Below, one piece after another: positions 42,579-50,848 of a stretch of DNA of 64,000 nt. Both the position numbers and the translations under genes were made by a program. Below the pieces are notes generated by a model. It saw only the letters and a list, made by a program, of their open reading frames with translations, made no database searches and was not told the origin of the DNA. This DNA is from Streptomyces sp. IMTB 2501 (lineage in GTDB: Bacteria > Actinomycetota > Actinomycetes > Streptomycetales > Streptomycetaceae), in assembly GCF_001953885.1 (NCBI RefSeq), contig NZ_MQUS01000008.1, positions 35,306-99,305 on the forward strand, written 5' to 3'. Every line of letters begins with the position of its first letter. The stretch's first letter is position 1.

Positions 42579-42969
42579 CCTGTCGACGGCGTTCACACAA
42601 CTGCCCGGCGTAGAGCATCCGATCGCACTGGCTCCGACGAGAGGTTCGGCGGGCGGGGCGCTGACGGCGGCCGTCTCGCGCGGTGGCGGTCTCGGGCTGC
42701 TGGGCAGCGGGAACGGCGACCGGGCCTGACTGGCCCGCGAACTGCCGGTCCTGACCGCCGAAAGCGCCGGAAAGCCCCGGGGCGTCGGGACCGACGCCCA
42801 GGCCGGGCAGTCGCACCAGGAAGCCGTCGCACGCGGCGAGATCCCCGCGCTCCCGCGGTGGGCCGGCGAGGCCGTCGGCCTCATCGACGACCTGCCCCGT
42901 GCCGCCGACCTGGTCGGCACTCTGGCCGCACAGGCCGAGGGCGCGCTGAAACGGGCCGGTGGGGGCTGA
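42579..42969 (+). pseudogene. Nitronate monooxygenase remnant with internal deletion
   Basis: The first part reads STAFTQLPGVEHPIALAPTRGSAGGALTAAVSRGGGLGLLGSGNGDRA, then TGA (42727-42729), then LARELPVLTAESGKP in the same frame. This matches the FMN-binding N-terminus of nitronate monooxygenases. Near 42780 it jumps to TDAQAGQSHQEAVARGEIPALPRWAGEAVGLIDDLPRAADLVGTLAAQAEGALKR, which is the family C-terminus. More than half of the usual 320-350 residues is missing, including the catalytic region. The gene is dead by deletion plus a stop codon. Confidence 0.8.
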
Positions 42970-42981
42970 CGGGTACGAGGG

Positions 42982-44037
42982 TTACGACGACGCCCGCGCC
43001 ACCAACTCCGTCGGCAGCACGGCATGTTGGCGTTCCAGGCCCCGCGAGACGGGTGGGCGGCGGTCGGCGATCTCCGTGAGGAGCAGGTCGAGCATCGCGC
43101 GGCCCATCTCCTCGATGGGCTGGCGGACGCTGGTGAGCGGTGGGTCCATGTGCCGGGCGATGGCGGAGTCGTCGTAGCCGACCAGCGCCACGTCGTCCGG
43201 GATGCGGCGGCCGGCCTCGCGCAGCACCTGCCGGGCACCGGCCGCCATCACGTCCGAGCCGGCGAAGACCGCGTCCAGGTCCGGGCGCCGCTCCAGGAGT
43301 ACGGACATGGCCCGTCGGCCGCCCTCTTCCGTGAAGTCCCCTGGCTCCACAAGGAGTTCGTCCACCTCACGGCCCGCGTCACACAGCGCGTCGCGGTAGC
43401 CGTCGACGCGGCACTGGGCGCCGTACACGTCGAGGCGGCCGGTGATGTGCGCGATGCGGGTGCGGCCGCGGGAGAGCAGATGCTCCACGGCCGAGCGGGC
43501 GCCGCCGTAGTTGTCCGAGTCCACCGAGGTGAGCGTCTCGCCGGCCGAGCGCGGGCCGCTGATCACGGCCGGGATCTCCAGCTGGGCCAGCAGATCCGGC
43601 AGGGGGTCGTCGGCGTGGACGGAGACGAGGAGTACGCCGTCGACCCGGTGGGCCGCCAGGTACTGGGCCAGGCGCCGCCGCTCCCGGTCGCTGCCCGCGA
43701 AGATCAGCAGCAACTGCATCTCGGTGTCGGCGAGTTGGGAGCCGACACCGCGCAGCATGTCGGAGAAGTACGGCTCGGCGAAGAACCGGGTCTCCGGTTC
43801 GGGGACGACGAGCGCGATGGCGTCGGTGCGGTTGGCGGCCAGGGCGCGGGCGGCGGTGTTGGGGACGTAGCCGAGTTCCGCGACCGCCGCCTCGACCGCG
43901 GCGCGGGTGGCGTCGCTGACCCGGGGCGAGCCGTTGATCACGCGTGAGACCGTGCCCCGGCCGACGCCGGCCCGGGCGGCGACCTCTTCGAGCGTGGGCC
44001 GACCCCCGCCGCGGCCCCGCGCTCCCTGGCTTGCCAT
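42982..44037 (-). CDS. cebR: Cellobiose-responsive LacI-family repressor
   Basis: This 351-residue LacI-type repressor has an N-terminal HTH: PTLEEVAARAGVGRGTVSRVINGSPRVSDATRAAVEAAVAELGYVPNTAARALA (about residues 14-66). A periplasmic-binding-protein-like effector domain follows. It is divergent from cebEFG-bglC, and both CebR boxes of that locus are intact. In characterised Streptomyces, cellobiose or cellotriose releases CebR from TGGGAGCGCTCCCA. It matches the CebR position and length. In S. scabies the protein also controls thaxtomin genes; none are seen here. Confidence 0.93.
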   Translation of the reverse strand: MASQGARGRGGGRPTLEEVAARAGVGRGTVSRVINGSPRVSDATRAAVEAAVAELGYVPNTAARALAANRTDAIALVVPEPETRFFAEPYFSDMLRGVGSQLADTEMQLLLIFAGSDRERRRLAQYLAAHRVDGVLLVSVHADDPLPDLLAQLEIPAVISGPRSAGETLTSVDSDNYGGARSAVEHLLSRGRTRIAHITGRLDVYGAQCRVDGYRDALCDAGREVDELLVEPGDFTEEGGRRAMSVLLERRPDLDAVFAGSDVMAAGARQVLREAGRRIPDDVALVGYDDSAIARHMDPPLTSVRQPIEEMGRAMLDLLLTEIADRRPPVSRGLERQHAVLPTELVARASS

Positions 44038-44408
44038 GGGCTCCGCCTCTCTCGACCGTCTCCTGATGCCGGCCTGGAATGTAACAGGACCGTTCGCCGC
44101 GGTGGCCGACCTGGGGGCCGCGCCCCAGACCCCCGTTCGCCGGCCTCCGGCTCCGCCCTCAAGCGCCGGACGGGCTCAGGTGGCTCCAGTTAACGACCCA
44201 ATAAACGAACGCCGTTGCCGTCGTCCGCTCCCTTGACACCCCGCCCCGCACCGGCGACCCTTCAACACATCACTCATGGGAGCGCTCCCACACTACCTGA
44301 CACCTACACATCCCGCACGTTCCCCGCCCGAGCCGCAGCGAAGACGAACGGGCCCGATTTCCATGCAGTTGGCCGGGGGGTCGGCACGTCAGGCAACAGG
44401 AGGACGCA
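44038..44408. other. 371-bp cebR-cebE intergenic region
   Basis: It holds the divergent promoters, a TTGACA at 44233-44238 that could be a -35 element for cebE, and the CebR operator at 44277. No gene was seen. Confidence 0.6.
44277..44290. promoter_or_regulatory. CebR box, perfect copy
   Basis: TGGGAGCGCTCCCA is the exact 14-bp CebR palindrome, 119 bp before cebE. Confidence 0.95.
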
Positions 44409-45740
44409 ATGCGCACGAGCATCCGCCGGTCCCAGCGGCTGATGGCCCTCGCGGCCGTGGCCGCCCTGGCCACGGGGCTGCTGGCCGGCTGCGCCAAGGA
44501 CTCGAACGACGGCTCGTCGGACGGCTCCGGCGGCGGACACGGCAGCGGCAAGGGCAAGATCACGCTGACCGTCGGCACCTTCGGCGTCTTCGGCTACAAA
44601 CAGGCCGGCCTCTACGACGAGTACATGAAGCTGCATCCGGACATCACCATCCAGGAGAACGTCACGACCCGTACCGATGTGTACTGGCCGAAGGTGCTCA
44701 CCCGCCTCCAGGCCGGCTCCGGCACGGACGACATCGAGGCCATCGAGATCGGCAACATCACCGAGGCCGTGCAGACCCAGGCCGACAAGTTCGTGGACCT
44801 CGGCAAGGAGGTCGACAAGTCCCAGTGGCTGGACTGGAAGAACGCCCAGGCCACCACCAAGGACGGCAAGCTCATCGGGCTCGGGACCGACATCGGGCCG
44901 ATGGCCGTCTGCTACCGGAAGGATCTGTTCCAGAAGGCCGGGCTGCCGACCGACCGGACCAAGCTCGCCGAGCTGTGGAAGGGCGACTGGTCCAAGTACG
45001 TCGACGTCGGCAAGCAGTACATGCAGAAGGCGCCCAAGGGCACCAAGTTCGTGGACTCGGCCTCCTCCGTCTACAACGCGGCGGTGGGCGGCGCGAGCGA
45101 GCGGTACTACGACAAGGACGGCAACGTCGTCTGGGACAGGTCCGAGGGCGTGAAGAAGGCATGGGACGCCGCCATGACCGTCGCGACCAGCGACATGTCG
45201 GCGAAGTTGAAGCAGTTCGACCCGACCTGGGACCAGGGCTTCGCCAACGGCAGCTTCGCCAGCCTCGCCTGCCCGGCCTGGATGGTCGGCTACATCGAGC
45301 AGAAATCGGGTGACGCCGGCAAGGGCAAGTGGGACGTGGCGGCGGCGCCGGCCGCGTCCAACTGGGGCGGCTCCTTCCTCGGCGTGCCGACCGCGACCAA
45401 GCACCAGAAGGAGGCCGTCGCGCTGGCGAAGTGGCTGACCGCGCCCGAGCAGCAGGCGAAGGTGTTCGCCAAACAGGCCAGCTTCCCGTCGACCCCGTCG
45501 GTGTACCCGAGCCTGAAGCCGCAGGCCGACACCACGGCGTACTTCTCGAACGCGCCGCTCACCCAGATCTTCTCCGACTCGGCGAAGACCATTCCCCCGC
45601 AGCCGCTCGGCCCCAAGGACAAGCCGATCGACAACGCGATCAGCGACATCGGGATCCTCCAGGTCGAGCAGAAGGGCAAGTCGCCGGCCCAGGGGTGGGA
45701 CGCGGCGACCAAGGAGATCAAGGACGTGCTCGGCCAGTGA
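44409..45740 (+). CDS. cebE: Cellobiose/cellotriose-binding lipoprotein
   Basis: This 443-residue ABC sugar-binding lipoprotein has a signal peptide with lipobox (LATGLLAGCAKDSND), a Gly/Ser-rich linker, and a carbohydrate-uptake family 1 extracellular binding domain. That domain contains KITLTVGTFGVFGYKQAGLYDEYMKLHPDITIQENVTTRTDVYWPKVLTRLQAGSGTDDIEAIEIGN and LACPAWMVGYIEQK. It delivers cello-oligosaccharides to CebFG. Its stop overlaps cebF as GTGA. As in other Streptomyces no dedicated ATPase is encoded, so the shared MsiK ATPase is expected to power it. Confidence 0.93.
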   Translation: MRTSIRRSQRLMALAAVAALATGLLAGCAKDSNDGSSDGSGGGHGSGKGKITLTVGTFGVFGYKQAGLYDEYMKLHPDITIQENVTTRTDVYWPKVLTRLQAGSGTDDIEAIEIGNITEAVQTQADKFVDLGKEVDKSQWLDWKNAQATTKDGKLIGLGTDIGPMAVCYRKDLFQKAGLPTDRTKLAELWKGDWSKYVDVGKQYMQKAPKGTKFVDSASSVYNAAVGGASERYYDKDGNVVWDRSEGVKKAWDAAMTVATSDMSAKLKQFDPTWDQGFANGSFASLACPAWMVGYIEQKSGDAGKGKWDVAAAPAASNWGGSFLGVPTATKHQKEAVALAKWLTAPEQQAKVFAKQASFPSTPSVYPSLKPQADTTAYFSNAPLTQIFSDSAKTIPPQPLGPKDKPIDNAISDIGILQVEQKGKSPAQGWDAATKEIKDVLGQ

Positions 45741-46762
45741 CCAGTCCCGAGCAGGCTCTCGCGCACTCCGCGCCGAGCGCCGACGCCGCGCCCGGCAGCT
45801 CGCCGGGCGCGGCCCGGGACGCTCACGGTCGCGGTGAGCCGGCGGGCGCGGACTCCTGGCGCAGCCGGCTGTACCGCTGGGACATGAAGGCGTCGCCGTA
45901 CGCCTTCGTGTCCCCGTTCTTCGTCCTGTTCGCGGTGTTCACACTGGTCCCGCTGCTCTACACGGCGTGGTACTCGCTGCATCATGTGCAGTTGTCCGCG
46001 CTGGACCACCAGAGCTGGGCGGGCCTGGACAACTACAAGAACCTGTGGTCCTCGGACTTCTTCTGGAACGCGCTGCGGAACACTCTGACCATCGGCGTCA
46101 TCTCGACCGTGCCGCAGCTGCTGGCCGCGCTCGGTCTCGCGCACCTGCTGAACTACAGGCTGCGTGGCTCGACCGTGTGGCGCGTGGTGATGCTGACCCC
46201 GTACGCCACCTCGGTGGCCGCGGCGACCCTGGTGTTCACGCTGCTGTATTCGTGGGACGGCGGCATGGTCAACTGGATCCTGCACTTCTTCGGGGCGGAT
46301 CCGGTCAACTGGCGGGAGTCCGACTGGGGTTCGCGGTTCGCGGTGTCGTCGATCGTGATCTGGCGGTGGACCGGCTACAACGCGCTGATCTATCTGGCGG
46401 CGATGCAGGCGATCCCGACCGACCTCTACGAGTCGGCGGCGATCGACGGTGCGAACCGCTGGCAGCAGTTCCGGCATGTGACGGTTCCGCAGCTGCGGCC
46501 GACGATCCTGTTCACGGTCGTCGTCTCCACGATCGGCGCGACGCAGCTCTTCGGTGAGCCGCTGCTGTTCGGCGGGGTCAGCGGGTCCAAGGGCGGTTCC
46601 GAGCACCAGTACCAGACACTCGGTCTGTACATGTACGACCAGGGCTGGATCATCGGCAACCTCGGCAAGGCGTCCGCGATCGCCTGGTCGATGTTCCTGA
46701 TCCTGCTGGTCGTCGCCGCGGTCAATCTGCTGCTCACCCGACGGCTGAGGAAGTCCCAATGA
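45737..46762 (+). CDS. cebF: Cellobiose ABC transporter permease CebF
   Basis: This 341-residue inner-membrane permease has six membrane segments after a polar N-terminus of about 50 residues. The binding-protein-dependent transport (EAA) loop is seen as YESAAIDGANRWQQFRHVTVPQLRPTI, which docks the ATPase. GTG 45737 overlaps the cebE stop by four bases. Its own stop overlaps cebG as ATGA. Together with CebG it forms the transmembrane channel for cellobiose and cellotriose. Confidence 0.93.
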   Translation: MTSPEQALAHSAPSADAAPGSSPGAARDAHGRGEPAGADSWRSRLYRWDMKASPYAFVSPFFVLFAVFTLVPLLYTAWYSLHHVQLSALDHQSWAGLDNYKNLWSSDFFWNALRNTLTIGVISTVPQLLAALGLAHLLNYRLRGSTVWRVVMLTPYATSVAAATLVFTLLYSWDGGMVNWILHFFGADPVNWRESDWGSRFAVSSIVIWRWTGYNALIYLAAMQAIPTDLYESAAIDGANRWQQFRHVTVPQLRPTILFTVVVSTIGATQLFGEPLLFGGVSGSKGGSEHQYQTLGLYMYDQGWIIGNLGKASAIAWSMFLILLVVAAVNLLLTRRLRKSQ

Positions 46763-47652
46763 CGACCGGTGAACTGACTCTGACCGCGGCGAAGGCCCCG
46801 AAGGTGAAGCCGCGCCGGGTGATGGGCGCGGGCAAGCAGCTGCACGCGGGGCCGGTGACCTACGCCGTCCTGACCGTCTTCGCCCTAGTCTCCCTCGCCC
46901 CGCTGGTGTGGACGGCGATCGCCGCCTCCCGTACCGACCGGCGCCTGGCCCAGACCCCACCGCCGCTGTGGTTCGGCGGCAACCTCTTCAAGAACCTGCA
47001 GAGCGCCTGGGACCAGGCGGGGCTGGGCGCCGCGATGCTCAACTCCGTGATCGTGGCGGGCACGATCACGGTGAGCACGGTGCTGTTCGCCACGCTGGCC
47101 GGCTTCGCCTTCGCCAAGCTGCGGTTCCGCTTCTCCGGCCTGCTGTTGCTGCTCACCGTCGGCACGATGATGATCCCGCCGCAACTGGCCGTCGTACCGC
47201 TGTACTTGTGGATGTCGGACCTCGGCTGGTCGAATCAGCTGCAGACGGTGATCCTGCCGAGCCTCGTCACCGCCTTCGGTACGTTCTTCATGCGGCAGTA
47301 CCTGGTGCAGGCGCTGCCGACCGAACTGATCGAGGCGGCCCGGGTGGACGGGGCGAGCAGCCTGCGGATCGTCTGGCACGTGGTCTTTCCGGCCGCGCGT
47401 CCGGCCATGGCGGTGCTCGGCCTGCTGACGTTCGTGTTCGCCTGGAACGACTTCCTGTGGCCGATCATCGCCCTGAACCAGCAGAACCCGACCGTGCAGG
47501 TGGCCCTGAACTCGCTCGGCACCGGCTATGTGCCGGACCAGGCGGTGATCATGGCGGGCGCGCTGCTCGGCACGCTGCCGCTGCTCATCGCCTTCCTGCT
47601 GTTCGGCAAGCAGATCGTGGGCGGGATCATGCAGGGGGCGATCAAGGGCTGA
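46759..47652 (+). CDS. cebG: Cellobiose ABC transporter permease CebG
   Basis: This 297-residue permease has six membrane segments, with the EAA loop IEAARVDGASSLRIVWHVVFPAARP near residue 195 and the C-terminal AGALLGTLPLLIAFLLFGKQIVGGIMQGAIKG typical of MalG-type subunits. It is translationally coupled to cebF (ATGA). It partners CebF and, by family knowledge, the MsiK ATPase encoded elsewhere. A hairpin 18 bp after the stop separates it from bglC. Confidence 0.93.
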   Translation: MTTGELTLTAAKAPKVKPRRVMGAGKQLHAGPVTYAVLTVFALVSLAPLVWTAIAASRTDRRLAQTPPPLWFGGNLFKNLQSAWDQAGLGAAMLNSVIVAGTITVSTVLFATLAGFAFAKLRFRFSGLLLLLTVGTMMIPPQLAVVPLYLWMSDLGWSNQLQTVILPSLVTAFGTFFMRQYLVQALPTELIEAARVDGASSLRIVWHVVFPAARPAMAVLGLLTFVFAWNDFLWPIIALNQQNPTVQVALNSLGTGYVPDQAVIMAGALLGTLPLLIAFLLFGKQIVGGIMQGAIKG

Positions 47653-47670
47653 CGACCCCCGGGCTGAAAG

Positions 47671-47697
47671 GGGGCCGGGCACCGCCACCCCGGCCCC
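47671..47697. terminator. Hairpin between cebG and bglC
   Basis: GGGGCCGGG pairs with CCCGGCCCC around a nine-base loop. It may terminate or attenuate the cebEFG transcript before bglC. Confidence 0.55.
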
Positions 47698-47744
47698 TCC
47701 CCTCTCCCCACCTCACCTCTTTATCGGGTCTCCTACGACCTCTA

Positions 47745-47758
47745 TGGGAGCGCTTCCA
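47745..47758. promoter_or_regulatory. CebR box overlapping the bglC ribosome site and start
   Basis: TGGGAGCGCTTCCA has one mismatch to the CebR palindrome. Its GGGAG acts as ribosome site and its last base is the A of the bglC start codon, so the operator lies after the transcription start. Confidence 0.9.
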
Positions 47759-49185
47759 TGCCTGACTCCGTTTCCCCCTCCCCCGTGACCTTTCCCCCCA
47801 GCTTCCTCTGGGGCACCGCGACCTCCGCCTACCAGATCGAGGGCGCGGTGCGGGAGGACGGCCGCACCCCGTCGATCTGGGACACCTTCAGCCATATGCC
47901 GGGCAGGACGGCCGGCGGTGAGACCGGTGACATCGCCGTCGACCACTACCACCGCTACCGCGACGACGTGGCACTGATGGCCGGGCTGGGCGTGAACGCG
48001 TACCGTTTCTCGGTCTCCTGGCCCCGGGTGCAGCCCACCGGCCGGGGCCCGGCGATCCAGATGGGCCTGGACTTCTACCGCCGCCTGGTGGACGAACTCC
48101 TCGCCCACGGCATCAAACCCGCGCTCACCCTCTACCACTGGGACCTGCCGCAGGAGCTGGAGGACGCGGGCGGCTGGCCGCAGCGGGACACCGCGTTCCG
48201 GTTCGCCGAGTACGCGCAGCTGGTCGGCGAGGCGCTGGGCGACCGGGTGGAGCAGTGGATCACCCTCAACGAGCCCTGGTGCAGCGCCTTCCTGGGCTAC
48301 GGCTCCGGTGTGCACGCCCCCGGCCGCACCGACCCGGAGGACGCCCTGCGCGCGGCCCATCACCTCAACCTCGCCCACGGCCTGGCGGCTTCGGCACTGC
48401 GTTCGGTGATGCCGGCCCGCAACGAGATCGCGATCAGCCTCAACTCCTCGGTGATACGGCCTCTTTCACAGGACCCGGCCGATGCCGCGGCGGCCCGCCG
48501 GATCGACGACCTGGCCAACGGGATCTTCCACGGGCCGCTGTTGCACGGGGCGTACCCGTCGTCGCTGCTCTCTGCGACGGCCCCGGTCACCGACTGGTCG
48601 TTCGTCCTCGACGGCGACACCCGCACGATCAACGTCCCACTGGACGCGCTGGGCCTGAACTACTACACCCCTGCCCTGGTCTCGGCGGCGTCCGGGGAGA
48701 CGCAGCCGGGCCCGCGGACGGACGGCCACGGCGCCAGCGACCACTCCCCCTGGCCGGGCGCCGACGACGTACGGTTCCACCAGACGCCGGGCGAGCGCAC
48801 GGAGATGGGCTGGACGATCGATCCGACGGGCCTGTACGACCTGGTCATGCGGTACACGAGGGAGGCGCCGGGCCTGCCGCTGTACGTGACGGAGAACGGC
48901 GCGGCCTACGACGACAAGCCCGACCCCGACGGCCGCGTCCACGATCCCGAGCGCATCGCGTACCTGCGCGGCCATCTGTCCGCGGTCCACCGGGCCCTCA
49001 CCGACGGCGCCGATGTGCGCGGCTACTACCTGTGGTCCCTGATGGACAACTTCGAGTGGTCGTACGGCTACGGGAAGCGGTTCGGGGCGGTGTACGTGGA
49101 CTACGGGACGTTGGAGCGGACGCCCAAGTCGAGCGCCAGGTGGTATGGGGAGGCGGCCCGGTCGGGGGTGTTGCCGACGGAGTGA
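47758..49185 (+). CDS. bglC: Beta-glucosidase (GH1)
   Basis: This 475-residue cytoplasmic retaining beta-glucosidase hydrolyses imported cellobiose/cellotriose to glucose. GH1 marks are FPPSFLWGTATSAYQIEGAVREDGRTPSIWD at the N-terminus, the acid/base in WITLNEPWCSAF (Glu172), and the nucleophile in LYVTENGAAYDD (Glu379). DNFEWSYGYGKRFGAVYVDYGTLERTPKSSARWY is near the end. There is no signal peptide, which fits action after CebEFG uptake. By removing the inducer it also feeds back on CebR. A CebR box covers its ribosome site. Confidence 0.95.
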   Translation: MPDSVSPSPVTFPPSFLWGTATSAYQIEGAVREDGRTPSIWDTFSHMPGRTAGGETGDIAVDHYHRYRDDVALMAGLGVNAYRFSVSWPRVQPTGRGPAIQMGLDFYRRLVDELLAHGIKPALTLYHWDLPQELEDAGGWPQRDTAFRFAEYAQLVGEALGDRVEQWITLNEPWCSAFLGYGSGVHAPGRTDPEDALRAAHHLNLAHGLAASALRSVMPARNEIAISLNSSVIRPLSQDPADAAAARRIDDLANGIFHGPLLHGAYPSSLLSATAPVTDWSFVLDGDTRTINVPLDALGLNYYTPALVSAASGETQPGPRTDGHGASDHSPWPGADDVRFHQTPGERTEMGWTIDPTGLYDLVMRYTREAPGLPLYVTENGAAYDDKPDPDGRVHDPERIAYLRGHLSAVHRALTDGADVRGYYLWSLMDNFEWSYGYGKRFGAVYVDYGTLERTPKSSARWYGEAARSGVLPTE

Positions 49186-49196
49186 GGCGAGGGCGC

Positions 49197-49239
49197 CACC
49201 GGGGGCGCGGCACCCGACCGTGGTGCCGCGCCCCCGGTG
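49197..49239. terminator. Terminator between bglC and the chitinase gene
   Basis: CACCGGGGGCGCGGCAC pairs perfectly over 17 bp with GTGCCGCGCCCCCGGTG around a nine-base loop, between convergent genes. Confidence 0.88.
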
Positions 49240-49249
49240 GGGGGTGGCG

Positions 49250-50716
49250 TCAGTTGAAGGCGGCGAAGGCCTTCGAGAAGGCGTACTTGTCCTGGACGAT
49301 CGAGCTGCAGGTCGGGTCGGCGGAGTTCTTCGCGCCGCCGTCGCACTGCTTGTCGCGGGCCGCGGACCACATCGACAGGCCGCCGAGGCCCTTGGACTTG
49401 GCGAAGTTCGCCAGCTGGGTGGCGTCGGCCACCTTGAAGACCTCGGAGGAGACGTCGTTGACGCCGATCATCGGGGTGACCGCGACCGCCTTCCAGGCGG
49501 CGGGGTCGGACAGTCCGAGGACGCTCTTGACCTGGGCCTGGGTGGCCGTCGCGGCCTGCTGGGCGTAGTCGCCCATGTCGCCGCTGTACGAGGAGCCGTA
49601 GTCCATCGCCATGATGTTGACGGTGGAGATCTTCGCGCCGTTGGACTTGGCGTCGGACAGCAGGTTCACGCCGTCCTGGGTGAGGCCCTCGGGCATCACC
49701 GGGAGGGTGAAGGAGACGTCCAGGTCCGGGTGGAGCGCCTGGAGCTTCGCTATCGCCTTCGCCCGCAGGGTGTTCGCCGCCGTGTTCGGCAGCGCCCCGC
49801 CCTCGACGTCGAAGTCGACCTTGGTGAGCTTGAACGCGTCGACCGCCTTGCCGTACGCCGCCGCCAGCGCGTCGGCGGAGGAGCAGGTGGTGGCCAGTTC
49901 GGAGCCGGAGGCGCCACCGAAGGAGACCCGGACATCGCCGCCCTTGGCGCGCAGCGAGCCGATCTGCTGGGCAACCGCATCGCTGGTCAGGTCGGTCACG
50001 CCACCCCACTTGGGGGTGCAGCCGCCGCCGTCGGTGATGAAGGCGAGGTTGTAGTTCTTCACACCGGTCGCGTCGGCCGCGCCCACCAGGTCGAAGGCCG
50101 GGTAGAGGGAGGTGTCGACGTACGGGGCGAAGCCCGCGGCGGACTTGGTGCCGCTGCCGGTGCTCTGGGAGGAGGTCGGGGTCGGGGTGGCGCTCATGCT
50201 CGGGGTGGGGGTGGTGCTCTTGCTCGGTGCGGCGGTCGGGGCCGGCGACTGGGTCCCGGTGGGCCGGCCGCTCGGCTCGGGGGTGGCGCCGCCGTCCGCG
50301 GAGCACTGGGAGTTGTCGATACGACAGCCCGTCGGGGCGCCGCTGCCGTCGACCACGAAGCCGACGGTCACCGACTTGCCGGGGGCGAGGCCGGCGGTGT
50401 CCCACTTCGCGGGCTTCACGGTGACGTGCGAACCGCTGACGGTCGACTCGCCGTTCCACAGGGAGCTGAGCCTGGCGCCCGCCGGGAGATCGAACTCCAG
50501 GGTCCAGGTCTTCTCCTGCTGGCCGCTGTTGTTGGTGACGACGTACTGGCCGGTGTAGCCGGTCGACCAGTCGCTGGTCCTGGTGTACGCGGCGTTCACG
50601 CCGGCGGCGTTCGCGGTGCCGGTGAGCAGGACCGCGCCGCCCCCGACGACGGCCGCGGCCACGAGACCGCCTATCGCCTTGTTCCTGCCACTGATCCTGC
50701 GCCGGTGCGTGCTCAT
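49250..50716 (-). CDS. Secreted chitinase with CBM2 and GH18 domains
   Basis: This 488-residue secreted chitinase has a signal peptide to about residue 38 (VLLTGTANA). A CBM2-type cellulose/chitin-binding domain (about 39-140) contains AYTRTSDWSTGYTGQYVVTNNSGQQEKTWTLEFDLP. A Thr/Ser/Pro linker (about 145-190) leads to a GH18 domain with the catalytic VDFDVEGG, where Glu305 is the acid and Asp301/Asp303 assist. MAMDYGSSYSGDMGDYA supplies further active-site residues. It cuts chitin outside the cell. A DasR-like operator lies 137 bp upstream, in the end of the neighbouring kinase gene. Confidence 0.93.
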   Translation of the reverse strand: MSTHRRRISGRNKAIGGLVAAAVVGGGAVLLTGTANAAGVNAAYTRTSDWSTGYTGQYVVTNNSGQQEKTWTLEFDLPAGARLSSLWNGESTVSGSHVTVKPAKWDTAGLAPGKSVTVGFVVDGSGAPTGCRIDNSQCSADGGATPEPSGRPTGTQSPAPTAAPSKSTTPTPSMSATPTPTSSQSTGSGTKSAAGFAPYVDTSLYPAFDLVGAADATGVKNYNLAFITDGGGCTPKWGGVTDLTSDAVAQQIGSLRAKGGDVRVSFGGASGSELATTCSSADALAAAYGKAVDAFKLTKVDFDVEGGALPNTAANTLRAKAIAKLQALHPDLDVSFTLPVMPEGLTQDGVNLLSDAKSNGAKISTVNIMAMDYGSSYSGDMGDYAQQAATATQAQVKSVLGLSDPAAWKAVAVTPMIGVNDVSSEVFKVADATQLANFAKSKGLGGLSMWSAARDKQCDGGAKNSADPTCSSIVQDKYAFSKAFAAFN

Positions 50717-50848
50717 GCGCGTGCCTGCCTTCGCTGTTCACGGGGGTGGGGTGCGGCAGCACGCTAGCGATCCGGAATCGGGCAAATCACCTGATCGGGA
50801 CGGCCCTTGCAGACCTTAGGGTTCGCTTAAGGAAGGGATCGGAGACGA

